Shown here: positions 1-8,162 of the stretch, piece after piece | How positions within the stretch are numbered: position 1 is the first letter of the stretch | How the letters are laid out: each line of letters begins with the position of its first letter | Made by a program: the position numbers and the translations under genes | Origin: Treponema sp. | Lineage (GTDB): Bacteria > Spirochaetota > Spirochaetia > Treponematales > Treponemataceae | Assembly (NCBI GenBank): GCA_024402565.1 | Contig: JAKSTM010000003.1 | Coordinates: forward strand, 62,001 to 126,000 | Direction of reading: 5' to 3' | DNA: 64,000 nt | The notes under the pieces: model-generated | What the model was told of the DNA's origin: nothing | Database searches by the model: none | What the model saw: the letters and a program-made list of their open reading frames with translations, nothing else

Positions 1-361
1 CAGGTATCATTTTTGTCTGACAGAATTCTTTACAATCCATTATTTTCTCATGAAACTGTTTTTCAAAAACAATTTCACCTTTTATGTTTGAAACAATTAT
101 TACTTGAAATTCTGGCTGAAGTTCAACACCTGCAACATATATCCGGTTGTGATTCAAAACAAGTGGAAGTCGCTTTAACGAAGATTCCTGCTCAATAAGC
201 CAGCCTTGTTCTACAAGATAATTATAAATATGAGTTACCATTGCTCGATCAATACAAAGACTTTCACCCACTTGCTTACGATTTATTCCAGGATTCCGAT
301 AAATCAATTTCAGCATTGAACAAACTTGTCTATGATTTGTTTTTCCTAATGATAACTTCAT
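1..361 (-). CDS. ROK-family transcriptional regulator, N-terminal part (runs off the left edge)
   Basis: An open frame on the minus strand runs from an ATG at 361-359 to the window edge, 120 codons with no stop. The first ~70 residues form a winged helix-turn-helix (NRKQVGESLCIDRAMVTHIYNYLVEQGWL) of the kind found in XylR/NagC-type ROK repressors. The following segment (RIYVAGVELQPEFQVIIVSNIKGEIV) is the first beta-strands of the ROK sugar-kinase-like domain. A GGATGA sequence lies 6 nt before the ATG. Such proteins usually repress sugar uptake or catabolic genes and sense a sugar through the ROK domain. The sugar-binding part is outside the window, so the inducer cannot be named. Confidence 0.8.
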   Translation of the reverse strand, partial: MKLSLGKTNHRQVCSMLKLIYRNPGINRKQVGESLCIDRAMVTHIYNYLVEQGWLIEQESSLKRLPLVLNHNRIYVAGVELQPEFQVIIVSNIKGEIVFEKQFHEKIMDCKEFCQTKMIP

Positions 362-412
362 ATTTATTCATCCATTAATAATATTTCATTGTTAGTATTT
401 CATCGTAAATAT

Positions 413-1504
413 TTATAAAAGAGATGCAAAAGGATTATATGAATCCTCATCTTCATCTTTCTGTGAACTCAAATATTTTGCTGCACTTAAGTCCTGTTCA
501 GCAGAGGAAGCTGGAATAAGAGAAATGCGTTTATTTTTCAAATCCATTTCTTTTATTACAACCGACATTTCGTCTCCAGGTTTATAAAGTTTTTTGATAT
601 TTGTATTTTTATTAACACCTTCCAGTTCAGAAACATGAACCAGTCCGTCTACTCCTTTTGTCAAATTTACAAATACACCAAAGTCTGTTACACGTGCAAT
701 TTTTCCATCATATTTTGTTTCAAGCTTTAAAGACTCTGCAGCAGCATTCCATGGATCATCAAGAAGTGCTTTTACTGAAATAGATACTTTTTCATTTTTC
801 CAATCTGCACGGATAACCTGAGCCTTTACTCTCTGCCCTTCAGAAATAATACTGAAAATATCATCAACTCTGTCATATTGAATTTCAGAAACAGGAAGCA
901 GTGTTCTAAATCCGTTTACATTTACAAAAGCACCAAAATTCTGAACCGATTCAACAACTCCCTCCACAATTTTACCAACAGTGATTTCTTGAGAAAGAGT
1001 TTCAAGCTTTTCGGAATATTCACGTTCTCCAAGAAGTCTATTTGAAACAGTCAGATCTTTACCATCATTTTTATATTCCATAATGATAAAAGACATAGTA
1101 CGTCCAACATAAAAAGATGGTTCTTCTTTCTGACGGAATCCCATCTGAGAATAAGGACAGAATGCTCTTGAAGAACCGATTTTAACTTCGTATCCACCCT
1201 TTATTTCTTTTTCAACATGTCCGTCAACTGGAATCTTTGCATTAAATGCATTTTCAATCATTGACTTATCTGCTTTTTCTCCTGCAATTTTAGCAGTAAA
1301 CCGCATTTCCCCGTTTACATATCCTGTAAAAAATACTTTAACCTTATCACCTTCTTTTACAGTTAAATTGCCATCTTTGTCGAGGAAATCTGAAGTATCA
1401 CAAACACCTTCGCTTTTTGCATCCATTGCAAGGAAAACATAATCCTTTTGAATCTGTACGATTTCTGTTTCAAACTGTTCACCAATTTCAATTCTGTTGT
1501 TCAT
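413..1504 (-). CDS. S1 RNA-binding domain protein (four S1 repeats, ribosomal protein S1-like)
   Basis: 363 residues. Four S1-type OB folds are visible at about residues 10-75, 92-156, 177-246 and 264-331. The third and fourth are the most typical, with VxNFGAFVNVNG and VTDFGVFVNLTKGVDGLVHVSEL cores. The tail (residues ~335-363) is acidic and polar. S1 repeats bind single-stranded RNA; four-repeat forms are often annotated as short ribosomal protein S1, but a general RNA-binding or translation-related role is equally possible. The gene begins 16 nt after the stop of the DtxR-type regulator, so the two are probably co-transcribed. Confidence 0.85.
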   Translation of the reverse strand: MNNRIEIGEQFETEIVQIQKDYVFLAMDAKSEGVCDTSDFLDKDGNLTVKEGDKVKVFFTGYVNGEMRFTAKIAGEKADKSMIENAFNAKIPVDGHVEKEIKGGYEVKIGSSRAFCPYSQMGFRQKEEPSFYVGRTMSFIIMEYKNDGKDLTVSNRLLGEREYSEKLETLSQEITVGKIVEGVVESVQNFGAFVNVNGFRTLLPVSEIQYDRVDDIFSIISEGQRVKAQVIRADWKNEKVSISVKALLDDPWNAAAESLKLETKYDGKIARVTDFGVFVNLTKGVDGLVHVSELEGVNKNTNIKKLYKPGDEMSVVIKEMDLKNKRISLIPASSAEQDLSAAKYLSSQKDEDEDSYNPFASLL

Positions 1505-1520
1505 TTTTTCTCACTCTATT

Positions 1521-1886
1521 TTAATTTAATTTCTCAAGTAGTTCACGAATTTTATAAAAAGATTCATCTGAAATATCATGTTCAATTTTACAGGCATCAG
1601 CAGAAGCATTTTCTTCAGATACCCCAATCTTTACAAAAAACTCTGTTAATACTGTATGACGTTCATAAATTCGCTCTGCGATTTCTTTTCCTTTGGGGAG
1701 AAGAGAAATATGACCTTCCTCATCAATAATAATATATTTTTCTGATTCCAGATTATGAATTGCAACACTTACTGACGGTTTTGATATTTTCAAATGTCTG
1801 GCAATTTCTACTGCATGAACAGGTCCTTTTTGACCCAGAACAAGGACAGTTTCAAGATACATTTCTGCAGATTCGCGGATAATCAT
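1521..1886 (-). CDS. DtxR/MntR-family metal-dependent transcriptional regulator
   Basis: 121 residues from the ATG at 1886, chosen because AAGGAAG lies just upstream; an in-frame TTG 21 bases earlier lacks a ribosome binding site. Residues 1-60 are the winged HTH (EIARHLKISKPSVSVAIHNLE) and the rest is the dimerisation domain. The likely metal ligands are M9, E12, H77, C99, E102 and H103. The M9/C99 pair resembles the iron-type DtxR/IdeR site more than the Asp/Glu pair of Mn-type MntR. It should act as a metal-activated repressor of metal uptake genes. The SH3-like third domain of DtxR is absent, as in MntR. Confidence 0.88.
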   Translation of the reverse strand: MIIRESAEMYLETVLVLGQKGPVHAVEIARHLKISKPSVSVAIHNLESEKYIIIDEEGHISLLPKGKEIAERIYERHTVLTEFFVKIGVSEENASADACKIEHDISDESFYKIRELLEKLN

Positions 1887-1972
1887 CAATTCTTCCTTAA
1901 AATTCAATAAACTGATGTCATTTTACACCATTTTAGGATGATTTTCCAACATTATTTGTCGATAAAGTATAT

Positions 1973-2692
1973 ATGAGTACAAAATCTAAACACAAAATTA
2001 TCTATGAACCAATTATTTTTATTGTACTGTCTTTTGCAGCAGTACTGGTATTTCTATTGAACAAATTTATACCTTCCCTGAGGCTAGAAACCTTCACAAC
2101 AAGCCCCTCATCGCTTAAAGGGGAACTTCCATTTAAAATCAAAGAAATTAACAGCTGGCTACGAATATTCTTTTATATTCTTGGAACAAAAGATATTTCA
2201 AGATGGATTTTATTTTCTGGATTGCTTTTGCTAATTCCAGAACAAGAAAATAATTATGGTACTTTTTTGACCCTAATTATGATTATTCTTTCCACAATAT
2301 TTTCTGGAGTTCTTTTTGCATGTTTCTCTGTGCAATCTTTTTCAGGTTGTGATCCTCTGATTTTTCTTTTTGTTATTTTACGGGTTTTATCGGCAATTAG
2401 AAAAAAGTCCATTCCATTATCAGATATAACCGGATTTATTTTCTATATCATATTCTTTTTATTTTTTAATGGAAGTATAAAGGACAATTTAATTCCATTG
2501 TTTATTTGTTTTGCGGGAGGACTTTGTGGAAGCCTAGTTTCATTTATTACAGTGAAAAAATCCGGAAAAAGAAAAACCTCGGGAAAGAAGGCTGAAACAG
2601 TGATTTATTTTGACAATGAAAAGGACAGTCCAAGATTTAAAAAGAATAATTCCAGTGAAGATGAAACAATCATCGGAACACTGGAATTATAA
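1973..2692 (+). CDS. Six-helix membrane protein of unknown function
   Basis: 239 residues. About six hydrophobic segments are visible (roughly residues 10-32, 63-84, 92-118, 125-140, 150-168, 172-192), followed by a cytosolic charged tail of ~45 residues rich in Lys, Asp and Ser. I do not recognise a family; no rhomboid catalytic Ser/His pattern is evident. The ATG has no Shine-Dalgarno sequence. A weak GATAAA box ends 6 nt before it, which would fit a leaderless start, but no good -35 is present. It is transcribed away from the dtxR-type gene and converges with the kinase gene, whose stop is 4 nt beyond this one. Confidence 0.7.
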   Translation: MSTKSKHKIIYEPIIFIVLSFAAVLVFLLNKFIPSLRLETFTTSPSSLKGELPFKIKEINSWLRIFFYILGTKDISRWILFSGLLLLIPEQENNYGTFLTLIMIILSTIFSGVLFACFSVQSFSGCDPLIFLFVILRVLSAIRKKSIPLSDITGFIFYIIFFLFFNGSIKDNLIPLFICFAGGLCGSLVSFITVKKSGKRKTSGKKAETVIYFDNEKDSPRFKKNNSSEDETIIGTLEL

Positions 2693-2695
2693 AAC

Positions 2696-4342
2696 TTAGT
2701 TTATTTTTTTAAGTTCTGCAGAAAGAAAAATGTCATCCTGATACCAGTCTATAAGGAGAGAAAAATAATCTTCCTCATAACCTTCACAGAATGCACGGAT
2801 TTTCCATACCGTACCTGAAAGTAATTTTTCTGCAGGAACTTCCTTAACAGGAACCCATTTACCAAGATATAAAATTTCAAAATTTGTTAATGAAGAAATA
2901 TCGGAACCACTGTCACGATCGCAGGCATATCCATGAATTGTTAATGGGCGCTTCATATTTTCAAGAAAATCAATTTTTAATTTTTGCTTTTCTCCCTGTA
3001 CAGTGAAACTTCTCCAAATAACATAGGAACCAACGACTATCTTCATACGATAATTACCATCTTTAAGGAAAAGTGTTTTCATATCGTAAAGTGAATGATT
3101 AGTTAGGCCTTTTTGTTTTAAATCACGTTTAAAGAAAAGACGTTCATAAAAACGGCTTCCTTTTACAGAAAACTCTCTGGAACTTCCACCAATCTCTGGG
3201 AAATCTTTTCCATCATTTTCATAAAAAGTGGCTTTCACAGGTAAATCTAACTCACCTGATGCAAAAACAGAAACAGGCATTTCCAATTCCACATTTACCG
3301 GTGAGAATATTGAAGACAAAATAGTCCTATGAATTACTCCCGTATAAAGGAGTCCACAAACCACAAGAGCACCTGCTAAAACGCAAGCTACACAACGTCT
3401 AACAAGCCGTTTTATTTTGTCTTTTGGTTCAAATGCTTTTTCTGTGAACTTATATTGATTTTCATTAGAAACAGCACGGGCAAGTTGAACTCGAAGTTCA
3501 TGAGTATCATAATGAGAAAGATATTTTTTTACCGCTTTCAAAACAGAGTCTATATCTTTAATACGGCGGCTTTTTTTTGCTTTTATCATTCCCTTAACAA
3601 GGCGTTCTACATCCTTAGGAATATCTTTATTGATTTTCCGTGGAGCAATATATTTTCCTTTTTTTATTTTTGAAATGTTCTCTGTAGTAAAATCTCCGGA
3701 ATATGGTTTAGAACCAACCAGCATTTCATAAAGACTGATACCAAGAGCATAGATATCTGCCCTATTATCTACTGAAGAACTGTCATCAAATTGTTCAGGC
3801 GGCATATACGCCGGTGTCCCTAATGCAATACCTTCTCGAGTTAAATTATCTTCCCGTTCACTTTCATCACTGGCAATTCCAAAATCAGTAATTTTTATCT
3901 CACCGCGTTTTGAAATCAAAATATTTCCAGGCTTAATGTCTCTATGAATTACTTTTTTTGAATGAGCATATTTTAATCCATAACAGGCATCTTGCATTAT
4001 GAGCATAGCAAGTGGTACAGGGAGTGAGGTTTGTTTTTTTATAAGCTTATCACAGGACATTCCATCTACTAATTCTTCCACCATATATCGAAAACGATCT
4101 TCAGTGAAATAATCAAAAAGATGCACAATATAAGGACTTTGTAAATCAAGGAGAATCTGTGCCTCCCGTTTAAAACGTTCCGCATTTGTAGCAGAACCTT
4201 TTCCTCGAGCTGTTAATTTCTTGATTACTACAAATCTTTTTAATTCTGGGTGAACTGCTTTATAAACAACACCCATACCTCCTTTTGCAATAATACCTGA
4301 GATTTTGTACTTACCAATTAAAGGTGGAAACTCATCACTCAT
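2696..4342 (-). CDS. Transmembrane Hanks-type serine/threonine protein kinase
   Basis: 548 residues from the ATG at 4342, which has GGAGGAG directly upstream; an in-frame TTG 12 nt earlier would put that sequence inside the gene. In numbering from that TTG, the glycine-rich loop is ~20-30, the catalytic Lys 45, HRDIKPGN 137-144, DFG 157-159 and GTPAYMPPE ~179-187. A basic juxtamembrane stretch leads to one transmembrane helix at ~321-341, followed by ~210 residues of predicted periplasmic beta-rich domain with no PASTA repeat. The start overlaps the phosphatase stop by 8 nt (ATGAGTGA), a sign of translational coupling. It is the last gene of the kinase/phosphatase/FHA cassette. The ligand of the outer domain is unknown. 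Confidence 0.95.
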   Translation of the reverse strand: MSDEFPPLIGKYKISGIIAKGGMGVVYKAVHPELKRFVVIKKLTARGKGSATNAERFKREAQILLDLQSPYIVHLFDYFTEDRFRYMVEELVDGMSCDKLIKKQTSLPVPLAMLIMQDACYGLKYAHSKKVIHRDIKPGNILISKRGEIKITDFGIASDESEREDNLTREGIALGTPAYMPPEQFDDSSSVDNRADIYALGISLYEMLVGSKPYSGDFTTENISKIKKGKYIAPRKINKDIPKDVERLVKGMIKAKKSRRIKDIDSVLKAVKKYLSHYDTHELRVQLARAVSNENQYKFTEKAFEPKDKIKRLVRRCVACVLAGALVVCGLLYTGVIHRTILSSIFSPVNVELEMPVSVFASGELDLPVKATFYENDGKDFPEIGGSSREFSVKGSRFYERLFFKRDLKQKGLTNHSLYDMKTLFLKDGNYRMKIVVGSYVIWRSFTVQGEKQKLKIDFLENMKRPLTIHGYACDRDSGSDISSLTNFEILYLGKWVPVKEVPAEKLLSGTVWKIRAFCEGYEEDYFSLLIDWYQDDIFLSAELKKIN

Positions 4343-5333
4343 AAACTCCTCCAATTACACTTACTATATCTCTTTCTGGATCAAAGTCACTTTCTCCATT
4401 TAGCATTCCATTTAAAAATACTATATTTTTTCTAAGGGGATTATGAATTTGAATATAACGTCCATCCTGCCTTAACGCACATTTTCCATTCACTGGTCTA
4501 TGACCACCAAACCAAAGAATAGAATCATTTTTTCCGAATAGATTTTCTATAGTATTTGAAACACTTCCACATTGAGCTTCATTATTTTCAGTCCAAATAA
4601 GTCCTGAAACAACATCAGGATTTAGTCGCGCATTAATCAGTTCATCACGAGTAAAAGTCCGTCGTGGTTCTCCATGACTTACTACACATCTTTTTGAAGA
4701 ATATACAAGTGGAAGATTTTTTTCATACAAAGAAAGCATATAAAGAACATCATCACCATAAAAGTCTCTTACAAATGCCTTTACCATTCTTCCTTCTTCT
4801 GCATATTTTCTAAAAGGGAAATCTCCCCCTTCATGAACATTCATAATATTTTCATGATTCCCTTTCAAAAAGTGAAAATTATCAGGAAATGAAGTTTTCA
4901 ACTCAAATAGCATCATAAGCAAGGAAAGACCTTCGGACATTTCTTCCCGCATAGCACTACCAGAAACCATATCTTTTTCAAATTCTTCTTCACATAAGTG
5001 CCATCGTTCTTTAGTTGTTTTCTCAGAATGAAGGGCATCCCCAACAAAAACTACATGAATCAATTTTTTTTCTAAAGCTTCCAATACAGTCATATCAAAA
5101 ACTTTATATTCACAGATTTGTTTCAAAAATAAAGGACGAGCATGGAGATCAGGAATGATAATTACAGGTAAAGAACAATCCGTAAAATCCAGAAGACTTC
5201 CAGGATTCCCATCAGAAGAAACTGGTCTCCAGCTATTTTTTTCATTTTCCAAAAGATTGGTCATTTTTTCCGACATGGAAAATATTTCATCATGAGAAGG
5301 TAAACGAAAAGATTCAAAAAAAGTAAAATCCAT
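4335..5333 (-). CDS. Calcineurin-like (PPP-type) metallophosphatase
   Basis: 332 residues. The metallophosphoesterase signature is complete: PDLHA at 61-65, VGDALHS at 97-103, GNHEN at 158-162, SHGEP with H220, and GGHRP at 276-280. The first motif has Pro-Asp in place of Gly-Asp, which keeps the metal-binding Asp and His. Bacterial PPP phosphatases commonly dephosphorylate pSer/pThr proteins. The gene lies directly upstream of, and overlaps, the Ser/Thr kinase gene, so the likely role is to reverse that kinase. Alternative roles on nucleotides or Ap4A-like substrates cannot be excluded from sequence. It begins 12 nt after the FHA gene stops. Confidence 0.88.
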   Translation of the reverse strand: MDFTFFESFRLPSHDEIFSMSEKMTNLLENEKNSWRPVSSDGNPGSLLDFTDCSLPVIIIPDLHARPLFLKQICEYKVFDMTVLEALEKKLIHVVFVGDALHSEKTTKERWHLCEEEFEKDMVSGSAMREEMSEGLSLLMMLFELKTSFPDNFHFLKGNHENIMNVHEGGDFPFRKYAEEGRMVKAFVRDFYGDDVLYMLSLYEKNLPLVYSSKRCVVSHGEPRRTFTRDELINARLNPDVVSGLIWTENNEAQCGSVSNTIENLFGKNDSILWFGGHRPVNGKCALRQDGRYIQIHNPLRKNIVFLNGMLNGESDFDPERDIVSVIGGVYE

Positions 5334-5345
5334 ATAATTCTCGAA

Positions 5346-5687
5346 TCAGGAAATTACAAAAACCATTGTCCCAATTTGAATCTGATCTCCAACATTCAGT
5401 TTTACATATTTATCTTTAGGGATCTTAACAGAATTTACATAAGTACCATTAGTGCTGTTCTCATCTTTCAAAAAATATGCATCTTTAATTTTCTGAATCA
5501 CAGCATGATGGCGACTTGCTAATTTATTATCTACCACGACATCATTTGAAGTATCACGACCAAGGGTAATTTTCGCAACCAGACTGATTTTCTTATTATT
5601 GAACATAAGATAAGAAGCAGATTTTCCACTACCGATTTTATCAAGCTGCTTTCCTACAGGACTAGAAGTTGTAATTGTTTCATCCAT
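5346..5687 (-). CDS. Small FHA-domain protein
   Basis: 113 residues. One FHA domain fills residues ~26-112 with the conserved phosphothreonine-binding residues G43-R44, S58-R59-H60 and N80-G81. The ~25-residue N-terminal tail carries Thr4, Thr6 and Thr7 followed by two Ser. The layout (short Thr-containing tail, then FHA) recalls GarA/OdhI of actinobacteria, where the kinase phosphorylates the tail and the FHA domain then binds it. It sits between a lipase-like gene and the phosphatase/kinase pair. No membrane segment. The partner it binds is not known. Confidence 0.92.
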   Translation of the reverse strand: MDETITTSSPVGKQLDKIGSGKSASYLMFNNKKISLVAKITLGRDTSNDVVVDNKLASRHHAVIQKIKDAYFLKDENSTNGTYVNSVKIPKDKYVKLNVGDQIQIGTMVFVIS

Positions 5688-5719
5688 AATTATCTAACAC
5701 TTCCTTTAATTTTGATTTG

Positions 5720-6871
5720 TTATTTGTGTTCAGAAAATAAATCTGTAATTGAACTGAATGAAGGTTTAAAACTTTCGAATAGAGGGAAATTTCCTTTCCC
5801 TGCTTTCAAAAACAGACTGACTAATTTTAAAACTTCATGTCTTTCTTTAAAATCTATTTTCATAAGTTCATTGAGAATTTTTGCAGAATTATGAAGTTTA
5901 TCGTTTTCCATATCCGACAAAGTCTCAATACCCGACTTATATATTATACCAAACATTTTTTCAGTTACATCTTTAATCTCATCAAGACTTAATTCCGCAT
6001 ACCATTTATTAAATGTTTTATAAAAAAATACACTTTCATCATCGAAATTCTTTTTATTCACAAAGCCAAAAGGTGTAACAGACCATGAGAAAGGATCATG
6101 CTGCATTACTATTCGTTCTGAACTTTCTGCAATTTCAAATTTATCAGAATGATAAAAGAACATTCCTACAATCGAACACTCTGGATAAACTGAATATATT
6201 TTTTCAGAAACTTTCTGATAATTTTCACTTTTCAGAATTTCCTTACTAAATCCAGGACCATCAAAATTAAAAACATTGGAAATACGCTTCTTCATTTTAT
6301 CTGATCCATTAATTGCAGAATACATAGCAATGTTTCCACCCTTTGAATGACCAGAAAGAATAAACTTTCCTTTCAAAGAAACCATGGCATCCTTTAAATA
6401 TTCAAGTGCATCAATTTGTGACGGAATAAAATCTGAATAACTTAAAGCGAAATCTTCCTGCCATCCCATAATAGATTCATCGGTGCCTCTATAACATACA
6501 CAATTGAAGTTTTTTCCAGACACTGTAAACGCGGCAAACTGTTCACATTTCTTTTTATCGAAAACCTCTCGGAATCCTCCGATCTTCAATGAACCATAAC
6601 GCTTTGATTCTGAACATAATTTCAAAAGCGTGTATGTATCAGGACTAATATAAGGTCCAAGGTGTTTCTTCAATTTTCGGACCGATTTTTTATCGTTAAT
6701 TATTGGAGACATTTTGCTCAGCTCTACAGAGTCAAGAAAACTTTCAGAAACAAAATCCTTCAAATTCAAATAAGTTATTTGACTGAAAACAAGAGCATCA
6801 ACAACATTGAATGGAGAATTTTCTAAACTAACATCTCCGCGCCAAACAACATAATCTACAAGACCTGCCAT
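5720..6871 (-). CDS. Mbeg1-like (DUF2974) alpha/beta-hydrolase, lipase-like
   Basis: 383 residues. The nucleophile elbow GHSKGG is at 174-179 with Ser176, preceded by the strand KFILS. The N-terminal segment (DYVVWRGDVSLENSPFNVVDALVFSQITYL) is the typical opening of DUF2974 proteins, which are found in many gut and rumen bacteria. No signal peptide is visible, so it should be cytoplasmic. The substrate is unknown; related proteins are annotated as lipases only by fold. SD AGGGA lies 7 nt before the ATG. It follows the SGNH esterase by 12 nt and precedes the FHA gene by 32 nt. Confidence 0.85.
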   Translation of the reverse strand: MAGLVDYVVWRGDVSLENSPFNVVDALVFSQITYLNLKDFVSESFLDSVELSKMSPIINDKKSVRKLKKHLGPYISPDTYTLLKLCSESKRYGSLKIGGFREVFDKKKCEQFAAFTVSGKNFNCVCYRGTDESIMGWQEDFALSYSDFIPSQIDALEYLKDAMVSLKGKFILSGHSKGGNIAMYSAINGSDKMKKRISNVFNFDGPGFSKEILKSENYQKVSEKIYSVYPECSIVGMFFYHSDKFEIAESSERIVMQHDPFSWSVTPFGFVNKKNFDDESVFFYKTFNKWYAELSLDEIKDVTEKMFGIIYKSGIETLSDMENDKLHNSAKILNELMKIDFKERHEVLKLVSLFLKAGKGNFPLFESFKPSFSSITDLFSEHK

Positions 6872-6883
6872 TTTTTTTCCCTG

Positions 6884-8014
6884 TTAAAATTTTGAAATAT
6901 ATTCTATCAATTTTTCTGAAGCCAACCTGTGTGTCAAAGGTCCAGGATGTCCACGACTACCTTTCTCAAATTCTGTTTTTTCTAAATCCATAGAAGGCAG
7001 TAAAAGTGTATCTGTTTTTTTATCACCTGTTTCTAAAATAAACTGATCTACACCCTTCTGTATATAAGGACTCAGATTATCTATTGGAATCATTCCCCAA
7101 ATCCAACAAATTCTTGATTCAGGATTGTTTTTTCGAACCTCTTTCAGAAATTCACAGATTTCTTTCGAAATATTGGAGGCATCTTCTTCATTTGGAAATC
7201 CTGAGTCATTAAGACGCATTTTATATTCTTTTCCGGTAACAGGATCTTTCCAGGCAGGCTGGTTAAAAGCACCTGAATCATTAGTCCCAAGATTTATGAA
7301 AATAAAATCTGGTTTAAAGAAAGAAAAATCCCATAATTCCAGAGAACCATTTTCCTTTTGAATATCCCCGGTTTGCAATCCACATACATTTTTATAAATT
7401 CCCGGAATGGTACTTGTAATATTATTATCCCAACCTGTTACAACACCCCAACCACATTGAGAAATAATATTAAAATCTGCTTTTAAAGAAGTTGCAGTTT
7501 TTACTGCATAATTTTCGGACGCAGAAATCCACTGACTTATCCATTCCATTTCAGATGGTGCACCTATTGTTCCTTCACCAGAAGTTATGCTATCTCCGAT
7601 AAACTCAATTTTTAATTTTTTTTCTGGCACTGGGAGAAATTGGGTTTCATCATTTACAGAAATTGAAGTAATTTTCAAAATCTGTGCGGTATCTCCACTC
7701 ATTGGTTGAGTATCTCTCATAAGGATAATCGAATTTTCTTTTTCTGGATTTAATCCTCTGGCGAGACAAAAAGTTGCTTTCCCCTTCGGAGCCATAAAAC
7801 GAGAAATCTTTCGACCATTAATCCATACACAAAGCCACACTTCATTAGAATTAAAATCACTTTCTACTTCTGCCCAGACTTCTCTGGTTTTAGCATAAAG
7901 CTCAAGACCGCTTCCAGCCCAGAAAAGAGAAAGGCTGTCTTTTTTTCCAGCATTTTTTATGTGTCTTCCCATAATATGAAAATTTGGTAACTGATTAATT
8001 TTGTAACTTGTCAT
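6884..8014 (-). CDS. SGNH/GDSL hydrolase, CE2-like carbohydrate esterase
   Basis: 376 residues. Residues 1-~130 form a beta-sandwich domain and ~134-376 the SGNH hydrolase: GDS at 140-142 (nucleophile Ser142), GWG at 188-190, GTND at 243-246 and catalytic His356 in GHPG. This two-domain order is that of family CE2 acetyl esterases, which deacetylate plant-cell-wall polysaccharides. There is no signal peptide, so it would act on imported acetylated oligosaccharides, or on another acyl ester. The ATG has a TATAAT box ending exactly 6 nt upstream, so this first gene of the kinase cassette appears to be leaderless. Confidence 0.85.
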   Translation of the reverse strand: MTSYKINQLPNFHIMGRHIKNAGKKDSLSLFWAGSGLELYAKTREVWAEVESDFNSNEVWLCVWINGRKISRFMAPKGKATFCLARGLNPEKENSIILMRDTQPMSGDTAQILKITSISVNDETQFLPVPEKKLKIEFIGDSITSGEGTIGAPSEMEWISQWISASENYAVKTATSLKADFNIISQCGWGVVTGWDNNITSTIPGIYKNVCGLQTGDIQKENGSLELWDFSFFKPDFIFINLGTNDSGAFNQPAWKDPVTGKEYKMRLNDSGFPNEEDASNISKEICEFLKEVRKNNPESRICWIWGMIPIDNLSPYIQKGVDQFILETGDKKTDTLLLPSMDLEKTEFEKGSRGHPGPLTHRLASEKLIEYISKF

Positions 8015-8049
8015 ACCTATATTATAACTAAATATTGGTCAGTTATGAA
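8015..8049 (-). promoter_or_regulatory. Promoter of the SGNH-esterase/kinase operon, leaderless type
   Basis: Minus strand: -35 TTCATA at 8049-8044, 17-nt spacer, -10 TATAAT at 8026-8021, then 6 nt (ATAGGT) and the ATG at 8014. Transcription would start on the A of the start codon. Confidence 0.7.
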
Positions 8050-8071
8050 GTAAAATAAACATTCCCTTTAA

Positions 8072-8100
8072 TTGTAGAAACTCATCAAAAACAGTATACT
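8072..8100 (+). promoter_or_regulatory. leuS promoter
   Basis: -35 TTGTAG at 8072-8077, 17-nt spacer, -10 TATACT at 8095-8100. The leader is ~55 nt and contains a small AGGTAA/TTGCCT inverted repeat. GGAG lies about 15 nt before the ATG. No T-box sequence is seen. Confidence 0.6.
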
Positions 8101-8162
8101 TTTGGATTAATAGGTAAATATTGCCTGTTATCATTTAACTCAATAATGGAGTTTTTTTTACT

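Noticed and set aside
13-198. Plus-strand frame of 61 codons at the left edge
   Set aside because: It lies opposite the ROK regulator, whose minus-strand frame has clear HTH and ROK sequence.
1938-1972. Firm leaderless promoter for the membrane protein at 1973
   Set aside because: GATAAA is at the right distance, but no -35 or extended -10 supports it, so it was left out of the counted set.
8101-8162. T-box or other riboswitch before leuS
   Set aside because: The leader is only ~55 nt and has no T-box sequence or terminator.
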